Shown here piece after piece: positions 51,287-60,170 of a DNA stretch of 64,000 nt (positions are counted from its first letter, which is position 1; each line of letters begins with the position of its first letter). The stretch comes from Indibacter alkaliphilus LW1 (GTDB lineage: Bacteria > Bacteroidota > Bacteroidia > Cytophagales > Cyclobacteriaceae). The position numbers and the translations under genes are program-made. The notes beneath the pieces were generated by a model. The model was not told the origin of the DNA. It saw only the letters and a program-made list of their open reading frames with translations, and made no database searches. Location: the NCBI RefSeq assembly GCF_000295935.2, contig NZ_ALWO02000052.1:248001-312000 (forward strand). Reading direction: 5' to 3'.

Positions 51287-53845
51287 ATGAACAGAAAATT
51301 ACTTTCCTTTATTGCCGTGACCTTGCTATTGATAAGTCAGGCAAAGGCACAGAATGAGCTGAATTATTATTTGCCAGAAGGTTATACCTATGACTCAACC
51401 ATTCCCACACCCAAAGATATATTGGGTTTTGAAGTAGGAGATTGGCATGCATCCCACGATCAGGTAGTCAGCTACATGAAAGCCATGGCGGAAGCTTCAG
51501 ATCGGGTAAGTTTCGAAGTGATTGGAAGAACCTATGAATTGAGGCCTCAGACTATATTGACCATTACTTCACCAAGGAATCATGGTAGATTGGAGGAAAT
51601 CAAGGAGGAAAGAAAGAAGTTGAGAGATCCATCTGGCCAAGTGGACTTGGATAATATACCTCTGGTCATCTGGGCAGGATATTCCGTTCATGGAAATGAG
51701 CCCAGTGCTGTTAATGCGGCGCTTTTGGCTGCATATCATTTTGCAGCAGCCAATGAAGTTGCCGATGACCTGGAAAATATTGTTATTTTGCTCGATCCAG
51801 CAATGAATCCAGATGGCGTCAACCGCTTTGCCTCTTGGGTGAATACGCACAAAAGCTACACGCTAAATTCAGACCCTAACAGCAGGGAATTCAATGAAGC
51901 TTGGCCAAGAGGAAGAACAAACCATTATTGGTTTGATCTGAATAGAGATTGGCTTCCCGTTCAGCATCCGGAGTCTAGAAACCGTGTTTCCAAGTTTCAG
52001 GAATGGCTTCCCAATATTCAATTGGATCATCATGAAATGGGGACTAACTCTACATTCTTTTTTCAGCCAGGTATTCCGGCAAGAAATCACCCTTTGACTC
52101 CGAAAAAGAACTTTACGCTGACCGAAAAAATAGGACAATATCATGCAAGGTTTTTAGATAAAATCGGTTCCCTTTATTACACACAGGAGAGTTTTGATGA
52201 TTTCTATTATGGAAAAGGCTCTACCTATCCGGATGTTCAAGGTTCTATCGGAATATTATTTGAACAAGCCTCTTCCAGAGGTCATGTTCAGGAAAGTATC
52301 TACGGGCCACTGACCTTTGCATTTACCATAAGGAATCAGTTTACCACGACTCTGTCTTCATTTGAGGCAGCCAAAGAAATGCGGGTCGAGCTGAATACCT
52401 ACATGAAGGAGTTTTACACCCAAGTCAAATCTGAGTATGACGAGGATTCCAATAAGGCCTATATTTTTGGAGCTCAAGAGGATGGGGGCAGAACTTTTCA
52501 TCTTGCAGATATGATTCTACAGCATGACGTTGAGGTGTTTAGTCTTCAAGAAGATATTACTGTCAATGGTGTTGAATTCAAAAAAGAAAAGGCTTATATC
52601 GTACCGCTCAACCAGCCTCAGTACAGATTGATTAAATCTGTTTTTGAGACAAGGACTACATTTGAAGACAGCTTATTCTATGATGTCTCCGCATGGACTA
52701 TGCCCATGGCTTTCAACTTGGATTACATGGCCTTGAGCAGTAGAATCCTAAACCTTGCCAGTGTAGAGCAGGTATCGAAAGATCTGAGCCTGAAAGAGGG
52801 ACAGGTAATAGGAGAATCAGGGGCATACAGTTACATTTTTGCCTGGGGAGAGTATTATGCTCCAAAAGCGCTTTATTCCTTAATGGATAAGGGTTATCTG
52901 ACCCGGGTAGCTCATGAAGAAATCACGACTCCTGAAGGAGTGAAAATGCCAAGAGGAAGTATCCTGATAAGTAAGGGACAGGCAAAAAGCTCAGATGAAG
53001 AGTTTTTCGAAGATCTTCAAAAAGCAGCTAAATCAAGCGGCGTGGATATTTATGCAGTCAGCACCGGGTACACGAAAGGAGTGAATATTGGTTCACCTTC
53101 TATTGATGTGTTGGAAATACCCAAAATTGCCGTTTTTGTGGAAGGAGGAGTAAGCAGTGCTGAAGCCGGTGAAACCTGGCATTTGCTTGACCAGAGATTT
53201 GGGATTCCTGCAACTTTACTTCCATTAGATAGGATGTCTTCTGTGGATCTGAGCAGATATAATGTCATTGTGATGTCCAATGGTAATTACAATTCCCTCG
53301 GAAAATCAGGTGCGGAAAAATTGAAAGATTGGGTAAATGCTGGGGGGACTTTGATTGCCAGAGGCTATGCACTTCAATGGCTGGACAATAATGGTGTCGG
53401 TTCTTTCAAATTTAAAAGTCCTAAAAATGATGATGAGGAAGTTCAGAAGAGTTACGCGGATTACAGCCGTGAAACAGGGGCTAAGGTGACCGGAGGAGCG
53501 ATATTTCATGTCAAGCTGGATACTACCCATCCCCTAGGTTATGGCTATACAAGACCCGAAATGTATTCCTTTAGAAACAGTAACCTCTTTATGGAGCCTT
53601 CGGAAAATGCCTATGCCAATCCTTTGATCTATTCTTCTTCACCTTTGGCCAGTGGCTATGTACACCCTACTAATTTGGAAGAAATGAAGGATACCGGAGC
53701 CATAAGGGTAGCAGCACAAGGCAGAGGTAAAGTGATCGGATTTGTGGACAACCCAAATTTCCGCGCTTTCTGGTTTGGTACCAATAAGCTGTTTTTAAAT
53801 GCAGTATTTTTTGGACAAACTATCAATTCAGGAACTGCCAGGTAG
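51287..53845 (+). CDS. Large exported M14-family metallopeptidase (paralog 1)
   Basis: 852 residues with a signal peptide ending at QAKAQ. The M14 domain covers about 60-380: zinc HxxE in SVHGNEPSAVN, DLNRDW for substrate binding, third ligand in LDHHEMGTNSTFF, and a Glu in ILFEQASSRGH. The C-terminal 300 residues hold a DJ-1/GATase-like region (IAVFVEGGVSSAEAG, VIVMSNGNYNSLG, GGTLIARGYAL) found in this Bacteroidota group. It is highly similar over its whole length to the protein at 61229 and probably acts in peptide turnover in the periplasm. Confidence 0.9.
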   Translation: MNRKLLSFIAVTLLLISQAKAQNELNYYLPEGYTYDSTIPTPKDILGFEVGDWHASHDQVVSYMKAMAEASDRVSFEVIGRTYELRPQTILTITSPRNHGRLEEIKEERKKLRDPSGQVDLDNIPLVIWAGYSVHGNEPSAVNAALLAAYHFAAANEVADDLENIVILLDPAMNPDGVNRFASWVNTHKSYTLNSDPNSREFNEAWPRGRTNHYWFDLNRDWLPVQHPESRNRVSKFQEWLPNIQLDHHEMGTNSTFFFQPGIPARNHPLTPKKNFTLTEKIGQYHARFLDKIGSLYYTQESFDDFYYGKGSTYPDVQGSIGILFEQASSRGHVQESIYGPLTFAFTIRNQFTTTLSSFEAAKEMRVELNTYMKEFYTQVKSEYDEDSNKAYIFGAQEDGGRTFHLADMILQHDVEVFSLQEDITVNGVEFKKEKAYIVPLNQPQYRLIKSVFETRTTFEDSLFYDVSAWTMPMAFNLDYMALSSRILNLASVEQVSKDLSLKEGQVIGESGAYSYIFAWGEYYAPKALYSLMDKGYLTRVAHEEITTPEGVKMPRGSILISKGQAKSSDEEFFEDLQKAAKSSGVDIYAVSTGYTKGVNIGSPSIDVLEIPKIAVFVEGGVSSAEAGETWHLLDQRFGIPATLLPLDRMSSVDLSRYNVIVMSNGNYNSLGKSGAEKLKDWVNAGGTLIARGYALQWLDNNGVGSFKFKSPKNDDEEVQKSYADYSRETGAKVTGGAIFHVKLDTTHPLGYGYTRPEMYSFRNSNLFMEPSENAYANPLIYSSSPLASGYVHPTNLEEMKDTGAIRVAAQGRGKVIGFVDNPNFRAFWFGTNKLFLNAVFFGQTINSGTAR

Positions 53846-53860
53846 TTAGGGATCATAAAA

Positions 53861-53910
53861 ATGAAAAGCCCTGAAAATTCCATTTGCGGGGCTTTTCATT
53901 CTGTTTGTTA
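53861..53910 (+). terminator. Terminator of the first large M14 gene
   Basis: An 11-bp stem (53861-53871 with 53889-53899) and 17-base loop are followed by TCTGTTTGTT, a loose T tract. Confidence 0.7.
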
Positions 53911-53923
53911 AAGCTTTTTTCAG

Positions 53924-54367
53924 ATGTCTACAAGATTACTTGGACTTCGCATTAATATACTGTATTTTATTTTAGTGGATCGAGAGGGAGAATATGTGGA
54001 AGCACCAGATTTTTTGGGAAATGTTTTATTGATTAATTTTTGGGCCTCTTGGTGTAAACCCTGTATAGAAGAATTTCCCTATGAAAATCAGCTTGTGGAA
54101 AAATATCGGGACAAACTGGTTAAAATCATCAATATCTGTATAGAAACCCCATTGGAAAAATGGGAGGAGTATATAGATCGTTTTGGTCTTAAAATGGAAA
54201 ACTATTTTGCCAATGATGTATGGACTAAAAAGCTGAAAATTCAGTTTGATATCCAGTCACTACCACATGCTTTGATAGTGGACAGGCATGGGAATATTGT
54301 TGAAAATAGAAGTAGAAGAGCCAGTAATGGAGTGGATGAATTGTTGGACGATCTCTTGGAAATATAG
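53924..54367 (+). CDS. TlpA-like thioredoxin-fold protein, apparently cytosolic
   Basis: 147 residues. The redox motif is INFWASWCKPCIEEFP (WCKPC) with a cis-Pro in SLPHALIVD and an IVDRHGNIVENRSRRAS end, the TlpA/ResA pattern. Unlike its relatives it has no signal peptide and no N-terminal helical domain: the frame starts MSTRLLGLRINILYFIL, just before the first strand. So it may be a cytosolic thioredoxin-like reductant or an N-terminally trimmed copy of an exported TlpA. It lies between two M14 peptidase genes and converges on the sugar operon. Confidence 0.75.
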   Translation: MSTRLLGLRINILYFILVDREGEYVEAPDFLGNVLLINFWASWCKPCIEEFPYENQLVEKYRDKLVKIINICIETPLEKWEEYIDRFGLKMENYFANDVWTKKLKIQFDIQSLPHALIVDRHGNIVENRSRRASNGVDELLDDLLEI

Positions 54368-54506
54368 AAGTCAGATTATTGATGAAAATTGTACCTTCGA
54401 GCCTTAACTTTTTATTTTATAAGACCCGAAGACACAATTGGACTAAATCAAAACCAATTTTTTTTACAAATTGAATGGATTTAATATTAGCGGCTTAGGT
54501 AAGGTT

Positions 54507-55616
54507 TTAAAATGTAAAATCAGGCAAAGGAATGATCTTGCCTCCCTCCATGGCAGATTCATGGGCCAGAATTCCTACACAAGTGATGTTGGCTGATTCC
54601 TTGGCATTTGGATAAGGCTCTCTTCCTTCTACCAGTGCCGTCAAAAACTCATGCACCAAGTGTGGATGTGAACCACCATGACCTGCACCCTGAATGAATG
54701 AAAGATGCTGATTGTCATCTGAGTCATATACTCCAGCTGTGGTAAATGAAGCAATTTCTTTGGGTAATAGATGGGCATAGTCAGGAACAGAAACACGCTC
54801 AGGAGTTTCGCCGGTATGGATGACCGGTTCTTCATGTTCGATCAAAGTCCATTCAAATGATTTTTTGGAACCGTAGACATCAAAACTCTCTCTGTATTGT
54901 CTCGCTGTATTGAACAAAGAGCGTGTGACTTCAGCTGATAGGTCAGAGTCCTTTAGCTTGATATGGCAGGTTTCAATCGCAAATGGAGACCCGTATTTTT
55001 CAATAAGGTTTTCGTCAATCCTTCCCGAGCCAAAGCAAGAGACGTATTCTGCTTTTGCTTTTGGCAGGGCCAAAACAGGGCCAACACAATGTGTGGCGTA
55101 ATGCATAGGGGGCAAGCCTTCCCAATAGCCTGGCCAACCTGCCATTTCCTGTTGATGGCTTCCTCTCAGGAACTGAAGTTTGCCAAGTTCATCTTTTTCG
55201 TACATCTCTTTTACAAATAGGAATTCACGGCTGTACACCACAGTTTCCATCATCATGTAGGTGAGGCCGGTTTCCTGACAGGCTTCTACAATCTGGCGGC
55301 ATTCTTCTACGGTGGTAGCCATTGGTACTGTGCAGGCTACATGTTTTCCGGCCCGAAGAGCTTTGAGAGACTGTTCGGCATGTGCCTGTATGGGCGTATT
55401 GATGTGCACTGCATCAATATTGGGATCTTTCAACAATTCATCGTAATCCGTATATCTATTTTCTACGCCGAAAGCATCTCCGATTTCATTGAGTTTCTGC
55501 TCATTTCTTTGGCAGATTGCATACATATTGGCATTTGGGTGCTTTTGATAAATAGGAATAAATTCAGCTCCAAAGCCTAACCCTATGATGGCTATATTGA
55601 TTTTTTTCTTGCTCAT
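54507..55616 (-). CDS. Gfo/Idh/MocA-family oxidoreductase with non-canonical active-site motif
   Basis: 369 residues. The N-terminal Rossmann fold begins NIAIIGLGFGAEFIPIY; VHINTPIQAHAEQSLKALRAGKHVAC follows. Where the family normally has EKP with the catalytic lysine, this protein has CTVPMATT, so the usual proton donor is absent. The C-terminal substrate domain includes GSHQQEMAGWPGYWEG and AGHGGSHPHLVHEF. No Tat or Sec signal is present, so it is cytosolic. Homologs oxidise or reduce sugars and related polyols (ThuB, inositol dehydrogenases). It is last in a leftward sugar operon. Confidence 0.88.
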   Translation of the reverse strand: MSKKKINIAIIGLGFGAEFIPIYQKHPNANMYAICQRNEQKLNEIGDAFGVENRYTDYDELLKDPNIDAVHINTPIQAHAEQSLKALRAGKHVACTVPMATTVEECRQIVEACQETGLTYMMMETVVYSREFLFVKEMYEKDELGKLQFLRGSHQQEMAGWPGYWEGLPPMHYATHCVGPVLALPKAKAEYVSCFGSGRIDENLIEKYGSPFAIETCHIKLKDSDLSAEVTRSLFNTARQYRESFDVYGSKKSFEWTLIEHEEPVIHTGETPERVSVPDYAHLLPKEIASFTTAGVYDSDDNQHLSFIQGAGHGGSHPHLVHEFLTALVEGREPYPNAKESANITCVGILAHESAMEGGKIIPLPDFTF

Positions 55617-55642
55617 TTTATTATGGTTAGTTTAAGTTTCAA

Positions 55643-56503
55643 TTATTGACTTGCCCATTCTTTGAGAAATTTGATTCCCTCAGTGGCGAAATAATCCTGA
55701 TCTTTAGCCAAAGGTTTCCAGATACAAACGGCGTCTGCCAGCTCCTGAACATGGGGGGTAAAACTTTCAATAGATACCGCACCTTTGTATTGGACTGCTT
55801 CCAGGCCTTTTCGGAAAGAAACCCAATCTGTCATACCTGTGCCTGGAATTCCACGGTGATTTTCCGAAACCTGTACATGTATCAATTTTTGCCCCACTGC
55901 TCTGATGGCCTCTTCCAGGTTTTTTTCTTCTATACTCAGATGAAATCCATCCATCAATACATGGGCTGAAGGATGGTTGATATCTTCAATCAATTTCAAT
56001 AACTCCTCTGTGGTATTGATCAGATCCGTCTCAAAACGGTTGAGAGATTCAAGGGCAATCTTTTGTCCTGTCGCTTCTGCCATTTGACATACCTTGTGGA
56101 GGTTATTGACAGCCCTTTCCCATTCTTTTTTCTTCTGGTCTTCGGATACTTTTCGGGCTTTTCCTACAGCGGAATACATAGGTCCTGCTACAAAGTTTGC
56201 TCCTAAGGCATTGCTGATTTCAAAACAAGCTCTGAGGTATTCGAAGCATGTCTGATGGAAAGAAGGGTCGTCATGAGTTAAATCTCTGGTCGGACCAAAT
56301 GCTCCACAGATCACAGGCTGAAGCCCATTTGCTTCTAAGGCTTTGCTCAATGTTTTTGAATCAATCAGAGCAGGATCTTCTACAGGTATCTCCACCACAT
56401 CGAATCCCATGGATTTGATTTTAGGAAAAAGGTCCAAAGTAGAAGTATTGAAAGGGGAAGTCCAAAGCCAGGTGCTGACTCCGAAGCTTATATTTAATGA
56501 CAT
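55643..56503 (-). CDS. Sugar phosphate isomerase/epimerase family (D-tagatose 3-epimerase-like)
   Basis: 286 residues from ATG 56503 (MSLNISFGVSTWLW); a TTG at 56524 is discounted. This is a TIM-barrel xylose-isomerase-like protein. The metal-binding pattern resembles D-tagatose/D-psicose 3-epimerases: ALESLNRFETD (Glu), LMDGFHLSIEE (Asp, His), ENHRGIPGTG and SIESF (Glu). Those enzymes epimerise ketohexoses at C3, but related proteins act on 3-keto-sugars. It sits 13 bases after the giant lipoprotein gene and 26 before the Gfo/Idh/MocA gene, so all three are co-transcribed. Confidence 0.87.
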   Translation of the reverse strand: MSLNISFGVSTWLWTSPFNTSTLDLFPKIKSMGFDVVEIPVEDPALIDSKTLSKALEANGLQPVICGAFGPTRDLTHDDPSFHQTCFEYLRACFEISNALGANFVAGPMYSAVGKARKVSEDQKKKEWERAVNNLHKVCQMAEATGQKIALESLNRFETDLINTTEELLKLIEDINHPSAHVLMDGFHLSIEEKNLEEAIRAVGQKLIHVQVSENHRGIPGTGMTDWVSFRKGLEAVQYKGAVSIESFTPHVQELADAVCIWKPLAKDQDYFATEGIKFLKEWASQ

Positions 56504-56516
56504 ATAATTTTTGGTT

Positions 56517-59500
56517 TTATTCAACGATCATTTTTCCGTTCATAATGCGCCAATGACCTGGAACGGTACAGACAAATGGATATTCACCGGGTTGGGAAGG
56601 AGCGATAAACATGATGGATTCCAGGTTGTCAGGATCAACCAATTTGGAAGCCACAATGATTTCAGGAATCTCAGGAATATATTGCTTTTCCATCCCTTTT
56701 GGATCCCTCGCCATGGCATCTGCTGCCTGACCAAGTTTTTCCAAAGAACCTACTTTTCCGATGATCAGGTTATGTTGCATAAAGTCTTTGTTTTCAAAAT
56801 CGATGATCACAGGTTGTCCTGCGCTGACTTTGATGGTACTGACATCGTATTTCATTTCGTGAGGGATGACACCCACCTTGACTATTGTGGCATTTTCCCT
56901 AGTGATTTTGGGAATATCATCGGAGGTATCCTCTGTAATTACTTGGTCAATTTCCAATGCTGGATTCCTGAAGCTGATAAAGCTTTCTCTTCCCATTCTA
57001 CCTCTTAACCAAGATGCCCCTTCATAGTCTCCTACCTGATTTTCACCGCCATAATCATTTCCCACTCTTACATTGGCAGGTGTAATATCTTCGGCAAATA
57101 GACCAGGTGTCATTACTTCGCCGATTTTATTTCCGGCAATGAAGAGCTGCATTTTTCCGTCTTCCAAAAGGCTGGCATTGACTTCAAAAAGACCATTTTG
57201 AAGTCCTTTCGGGCTAGATATTTTATAGGCTTTGCCATTTTGCTTGACTACCCAATTTAAAATATCATCTTTTGCAAAGAGTACATAGCCGTTTTGTTTA
57301 TCTCCTTGTGCGACAATCACGCCCTCGATTCCATCGGGTCCTTTTGCCAATTCAGCCCTGATTTTGATTTCCTTTCCTTTGATACTCGGGGGGAAAGCAA
57401 TAGGTGCCCGCCTGTCTAAATTGTATTCTTCCTCGACAAGGCTCTTTGCAATCCTATCTGTAAGGTTGAGAACGGAGTCTGCTTTACCTTTGGGTATCAA
57501 TTCAGCCAATCTTTCGTCAAAATAAGAAGGGTTGTTAAGGACGCCTGCAAATATTACCTGACGGATATAATTGTCCTTTGCGTTGGAATCATCCTGACTT
57601 GCTGTAAAAAGGAAGCTGGATGTTGTTCTTGAATCTTTGACCAAAGCCACTTTTTGAAATGCCGCTTTTCTTACATTGAGGTCCGAATCCTGGTGGATTT
57701 TTGAAGCTTCTATTTTCTGTACACTCTCCTCTGTGGTAGGAAGGACTTCAACTGCAGCTTTTCTGACTCCCGCTGAGGGGTGGTTGAGGGCTTTTTGTGC
57801 GATTTGTAGGCTTCCTCTGTCAGAGCCATCTAATTTCCCTAGTCCATGAAGTGCCCACAAGGCATGTATGGCTGAGGTATTGAGTCCCATTTCATCTGTT
57901 TTTCTATCATCAATCAATTTGTATAGATCTTTGATAATAGAAGTGTTGTTGTTTTCGACGATAAGCCTCTGGGCAGTAAGCCTCCAGAACATGTTGTCGC
58001 TTTTCAATCCTGCAATCAGATCTCTGTTTTTATCAGAATCGATTGACATGGTCTTGTAATCATTATTGCCTTTGTACACCAAACGATAAATTCTGCCATG
58101 CTTTGCATCCCGGAGCGGATTGATATAGGCATTGCCAGGTCCGTTTTCAAAACCCCGTGGTGTAGGGTTGTGCTGAATGATGAAATTGTACCAATCTGCG
58201 ACCCAAAGCGCCCCATCTGGACCCACTTCTGCATGCACAGGTGAAAACCATTCATCTGAACTTGCCAGTATATTGAAACCGTTTTTCTCTTTGAAACCAG
58301 AGCCATCCTTTTCTATGATGGCATTATGCAGTACCCTTCCGGTAGGCTCAGCTACGAAGGCTATTCTGTTCCAATATGGCTTGGGAAAATTACGAGCCGT
58401 ATAAAAATTATGTCCAGCTGCCGCAGTATAACCCCCATGGTAATCGACTTGCCTAAGGGCAGGTGTGAGGTGAGGCATGTCTACATGGCTGTCTATACCA
58501 AATACAGCATTATTCATACCACCACTGATAGGTCTTTTAACATATTCATTACTCATGGCCAAGTAAGCACTATGCTGCCCATTGGCTGTGGAGATAAAAA
58601 CATTGAAATCTTCCGAAAAACCAAGTCCCCAGGTATTGTTACTGGTTGAACCTAAAAACTCAAAATTGGTCCAGTCTGGGTCAAAACGATAGACGCCTTG
58701 CGAAAAACTGAATTCTTTACCACCTACTTCGCCTTTGAAACCTGCATAACCCAGGACGCCCCAAATCTTATTGTCAAATCCATATTTCAGATTGGATGGG
58801 CCGGCATGGGTATCGCTTTTTCCCCAGCCAGTAATGACTGTTTCTCTCAGATCTGCTTTGCCGTCCCCATTGGTATCTTTGAGAAAAATAAAGTCAGGTG
58901 CCATGGAGATGAGAATGCCACCATTGACTGCGACCAGACTGGTAGGAATATTGAGGCCTTCAGCAAAAACAGTGACTTTATCAGCTTTTCCATCTCCATT
59001 GGTGTCTTCCAGAACTTTGATACGGTCATTTCCGCCTTCCTGACGGACTTCATTGGGATAATCTTCAGTCTCCACTACATAAAGCCTGCCTTTTTCGTCC
59101 CAACACATAGCCATAGGGTTGACAATATCCGGTTCGGAAGCAAACAATTGCAATTCAAAGCCTACAGGCACCTGAACAAGTTTCATCGATTCTTTCGGAG
59201 AAAGCGGTAATTGATACCGAGGAGCAGGGTCCCGTCTTTCATAATTGGGGATTTCTGCATCTCTGAATTCCGGTTGAGGGATATCAAATGAGGCCACCAA
59301 ATCAGCAGCCTTGTCTCCGATGGCCCAGAGAATTCCGTTTGCCATGAGGGTATGAAATTTCGGTTTGGACCAAGTACGTTCGTCATGCCCATAAGCTGTG
59401 TAAAATACCCTGCCTTCACCTTGGTTTCTGATCCAGGTCCAAGGTTCTCTGTGTCCATTTTCCTCTCTTTCCATCAAAACAGTCATATCAGGATTGATTT

Positions 59501-60029
59501 GAGAGTGTAAGTAGGTTTCATCCCAGGTTTCAAAAACTTCCACACCTTCCATGATAGGGTGCTCGGGGGCGATAATGTCCACCGTAAAATCACCTGTTCC
59601 ATGAGATTTGAATTGTCCCCCTACTGCTTTTACAAACCAATCTGAGTTTCGAAAACAAAAAGAAGCTGAATGGATGGGGATCAGCCCTTTTCCACTTTCA
59701 ACAAATTTTTTCAGTGCAGCTTCCTGCTCTGCAGTGATTTCATCGTGGTTTGCATAGATGGCCAATCCGTCATAATGCATCAGGTTGTCATCATTCAGGT
59801 CATTTGGGTCTGAAGTGTATGTGAAATTGATCCCTTTTGGAAAAAGAGGCCGTGCTAGGTAGGGAAGTAATTTTTCCGAATCATGGTGTTTGCTGTCGTG
59901 GCCTAGGAAAAGAATCTCTGCCCTGCGAGGCTCATCTTTTAGAAAACTCTCTTTTTTTTGCTGGCTACAGCTGACTAAAGCCAACATAGCTAATAGGGTA
60001 TAAAGCGTGGATCTGAGGAGGTCAGTCAT
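56517..60029 (-). CDS. Giant lipoprotein: ThuA - PVC beta-propeller - HEAT - LamG-like - azurin-like cupredoxin
   Basis: 1170 residues, lipobox LVSC at Cys21. A ThuA-like domain (about 38-245, ILFLGHDSKHH and IPIHSASFCF) precedes a PVC-type six-bladed propeller (about 285-640, NPMAMCWDEKGRLYVVETEDYPN and VLEDTNGDGKADKVTVFAEGL repeats), then helical HEAT-like repeats (about 650-860) and a LamG-like sheet (about 870-1010). The C-terminal cupredoxin (about 1060-1170) carries copper ligands QHNLIIG and FVCTVPGHWRIMNG, azurin-like. No CxxCH heme motif occurs, although PVC proteins often end in a cytochrome c. It is the first gene of the sugar operon and probably binds or oxidises sugars at the cell surface with copper-mediated electron transfer (inference). 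Confidence 0.85.
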   Translation of the reverse strand: MTDLLRSTLYTLLAMLALVSCSQQKKESFLKDEPRRAEILFLGHDSKHHDSEKLLPYLARPLFPKGINFTYTSDPNDLNDDNLMHYDGLAIYANHDEITAEQEAALKKFVESGKGLIPIHSASFCFRNSDWFVKAVGGQFKSHGTGDFTVDIIAPEHPIMEGVEVFETWDETYLHSQINPDMTVLMEREENGHREPWTWIRNQGEGRVFYTAYGHDERTWSKPKFHTLMANGILWAIGDKAADLVASFDIPQPEFRDAEIPNYERRDPAPRYQLPLSPKESMKLVQVPVGFELQLFASEPDIVNPMAMCWDEKGRLYVVETEDYPNEVRQEGGNDRIKVLEDTNGDGKADKVTVFAEGLNIPTSLVAVNGGILISMAPDFIFLKDTNGDGKADLRETVITGWGKSDTHAGPSNLKYGFDNKIWGVLGYAGFKGEVGGKEFSFSQGVYRFDPDWTNFEFLGSTSNNTWGLGFSEDFNVFISTANGQHSAYLAMSNEYVKRPISGGMNNAVFGIDSHVDMPHLTPALRQVDYHGGYTAAAGHNFYTARNFPKPYWNRIAFVAEPTGRVLHNAIIEKDGSGFKEKNGFNILASSDEWFSPVHAEVGPDGALWVADWYNFIIQHNPTPRGFENGPGNAYINPLRDAKHGRIYRLVYKGNNDYKTMSIDSDKNRDLIAGLKSDNMFWRLTAQRLIVENNNTSIIKDLYKLIDDRKTDEMGLNTSAIHALWALHGLGKLDGSDRGSLQIAQKALNHPSAGVRKAAVEVLPTTEESVQKIEASKIHQDSDLNVRKAAFQKVALVKDSRTTSSFLFTASQDDSNAKDNYIRQVIFAGVLNNPSYFDERLAELIPKGKADSVLNLTDRIAKSLVEEEYNLDRRAPIAFPPSIKGKEIKIRAELAKGPDGIEGVIVAQGDKQNGYVLFAKDDILNWVVKQNGKAYKISSPKGLQNGLFEVNASLLEDGKMQLFIAGNKIGEVMTPGLFAEDITPANVRVGNDYGGENQVGDYEGASWLRGRMGRESFISFRNPALEIDQVITEDTSDDIPKITRENATIVKVGVIPHEMKYDVSTIKVSAGQPVIIDFENKDFMQHNLIIGKVGSLEKLGQAADAMARDPKGMEKQYIPEIPEIIVASKLVDPDNLESIMFIAPSQPGEYPFVCTVPGHWRIMNGKMIVE

Positions 60030-60090
60030 TTTGGGATATTACATTTAAGTTAGGAGTAACTAATATGGTGGATTTTGCAGTGGATTTCTC

Positions 60091-60124
60091 ACTGTTTTTT
60101 GATGGATTCTGACTGTTTCTTGAT
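60091..60124. promoter_or_regulatory. Direct-repeat candidate operator between araC-type regulator and sugar operon
   Basis: ACTGTTTTTTGAT (60091-60103) and ACTGTTTCTTGAT (60112-60124) differ at one base and start 21 bases apart, two helical turns. Such tandem sites are typical of AraC-family regulators. They lie in the 141-base divergent gap. Confidence 0.5.
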
Positions 60125-60170
60125 ATAAAAAAGCTTATGTTTTGTATTTTGAGACAAAATTCGCTAGTGT

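Noticed and set aside
56517-60029. Cytochrome c (CxxCH) motif expected in a PVC-type protein
   Set aside because: Read through the whole translation and found none; the C-terminus is a cupredoxin instead.
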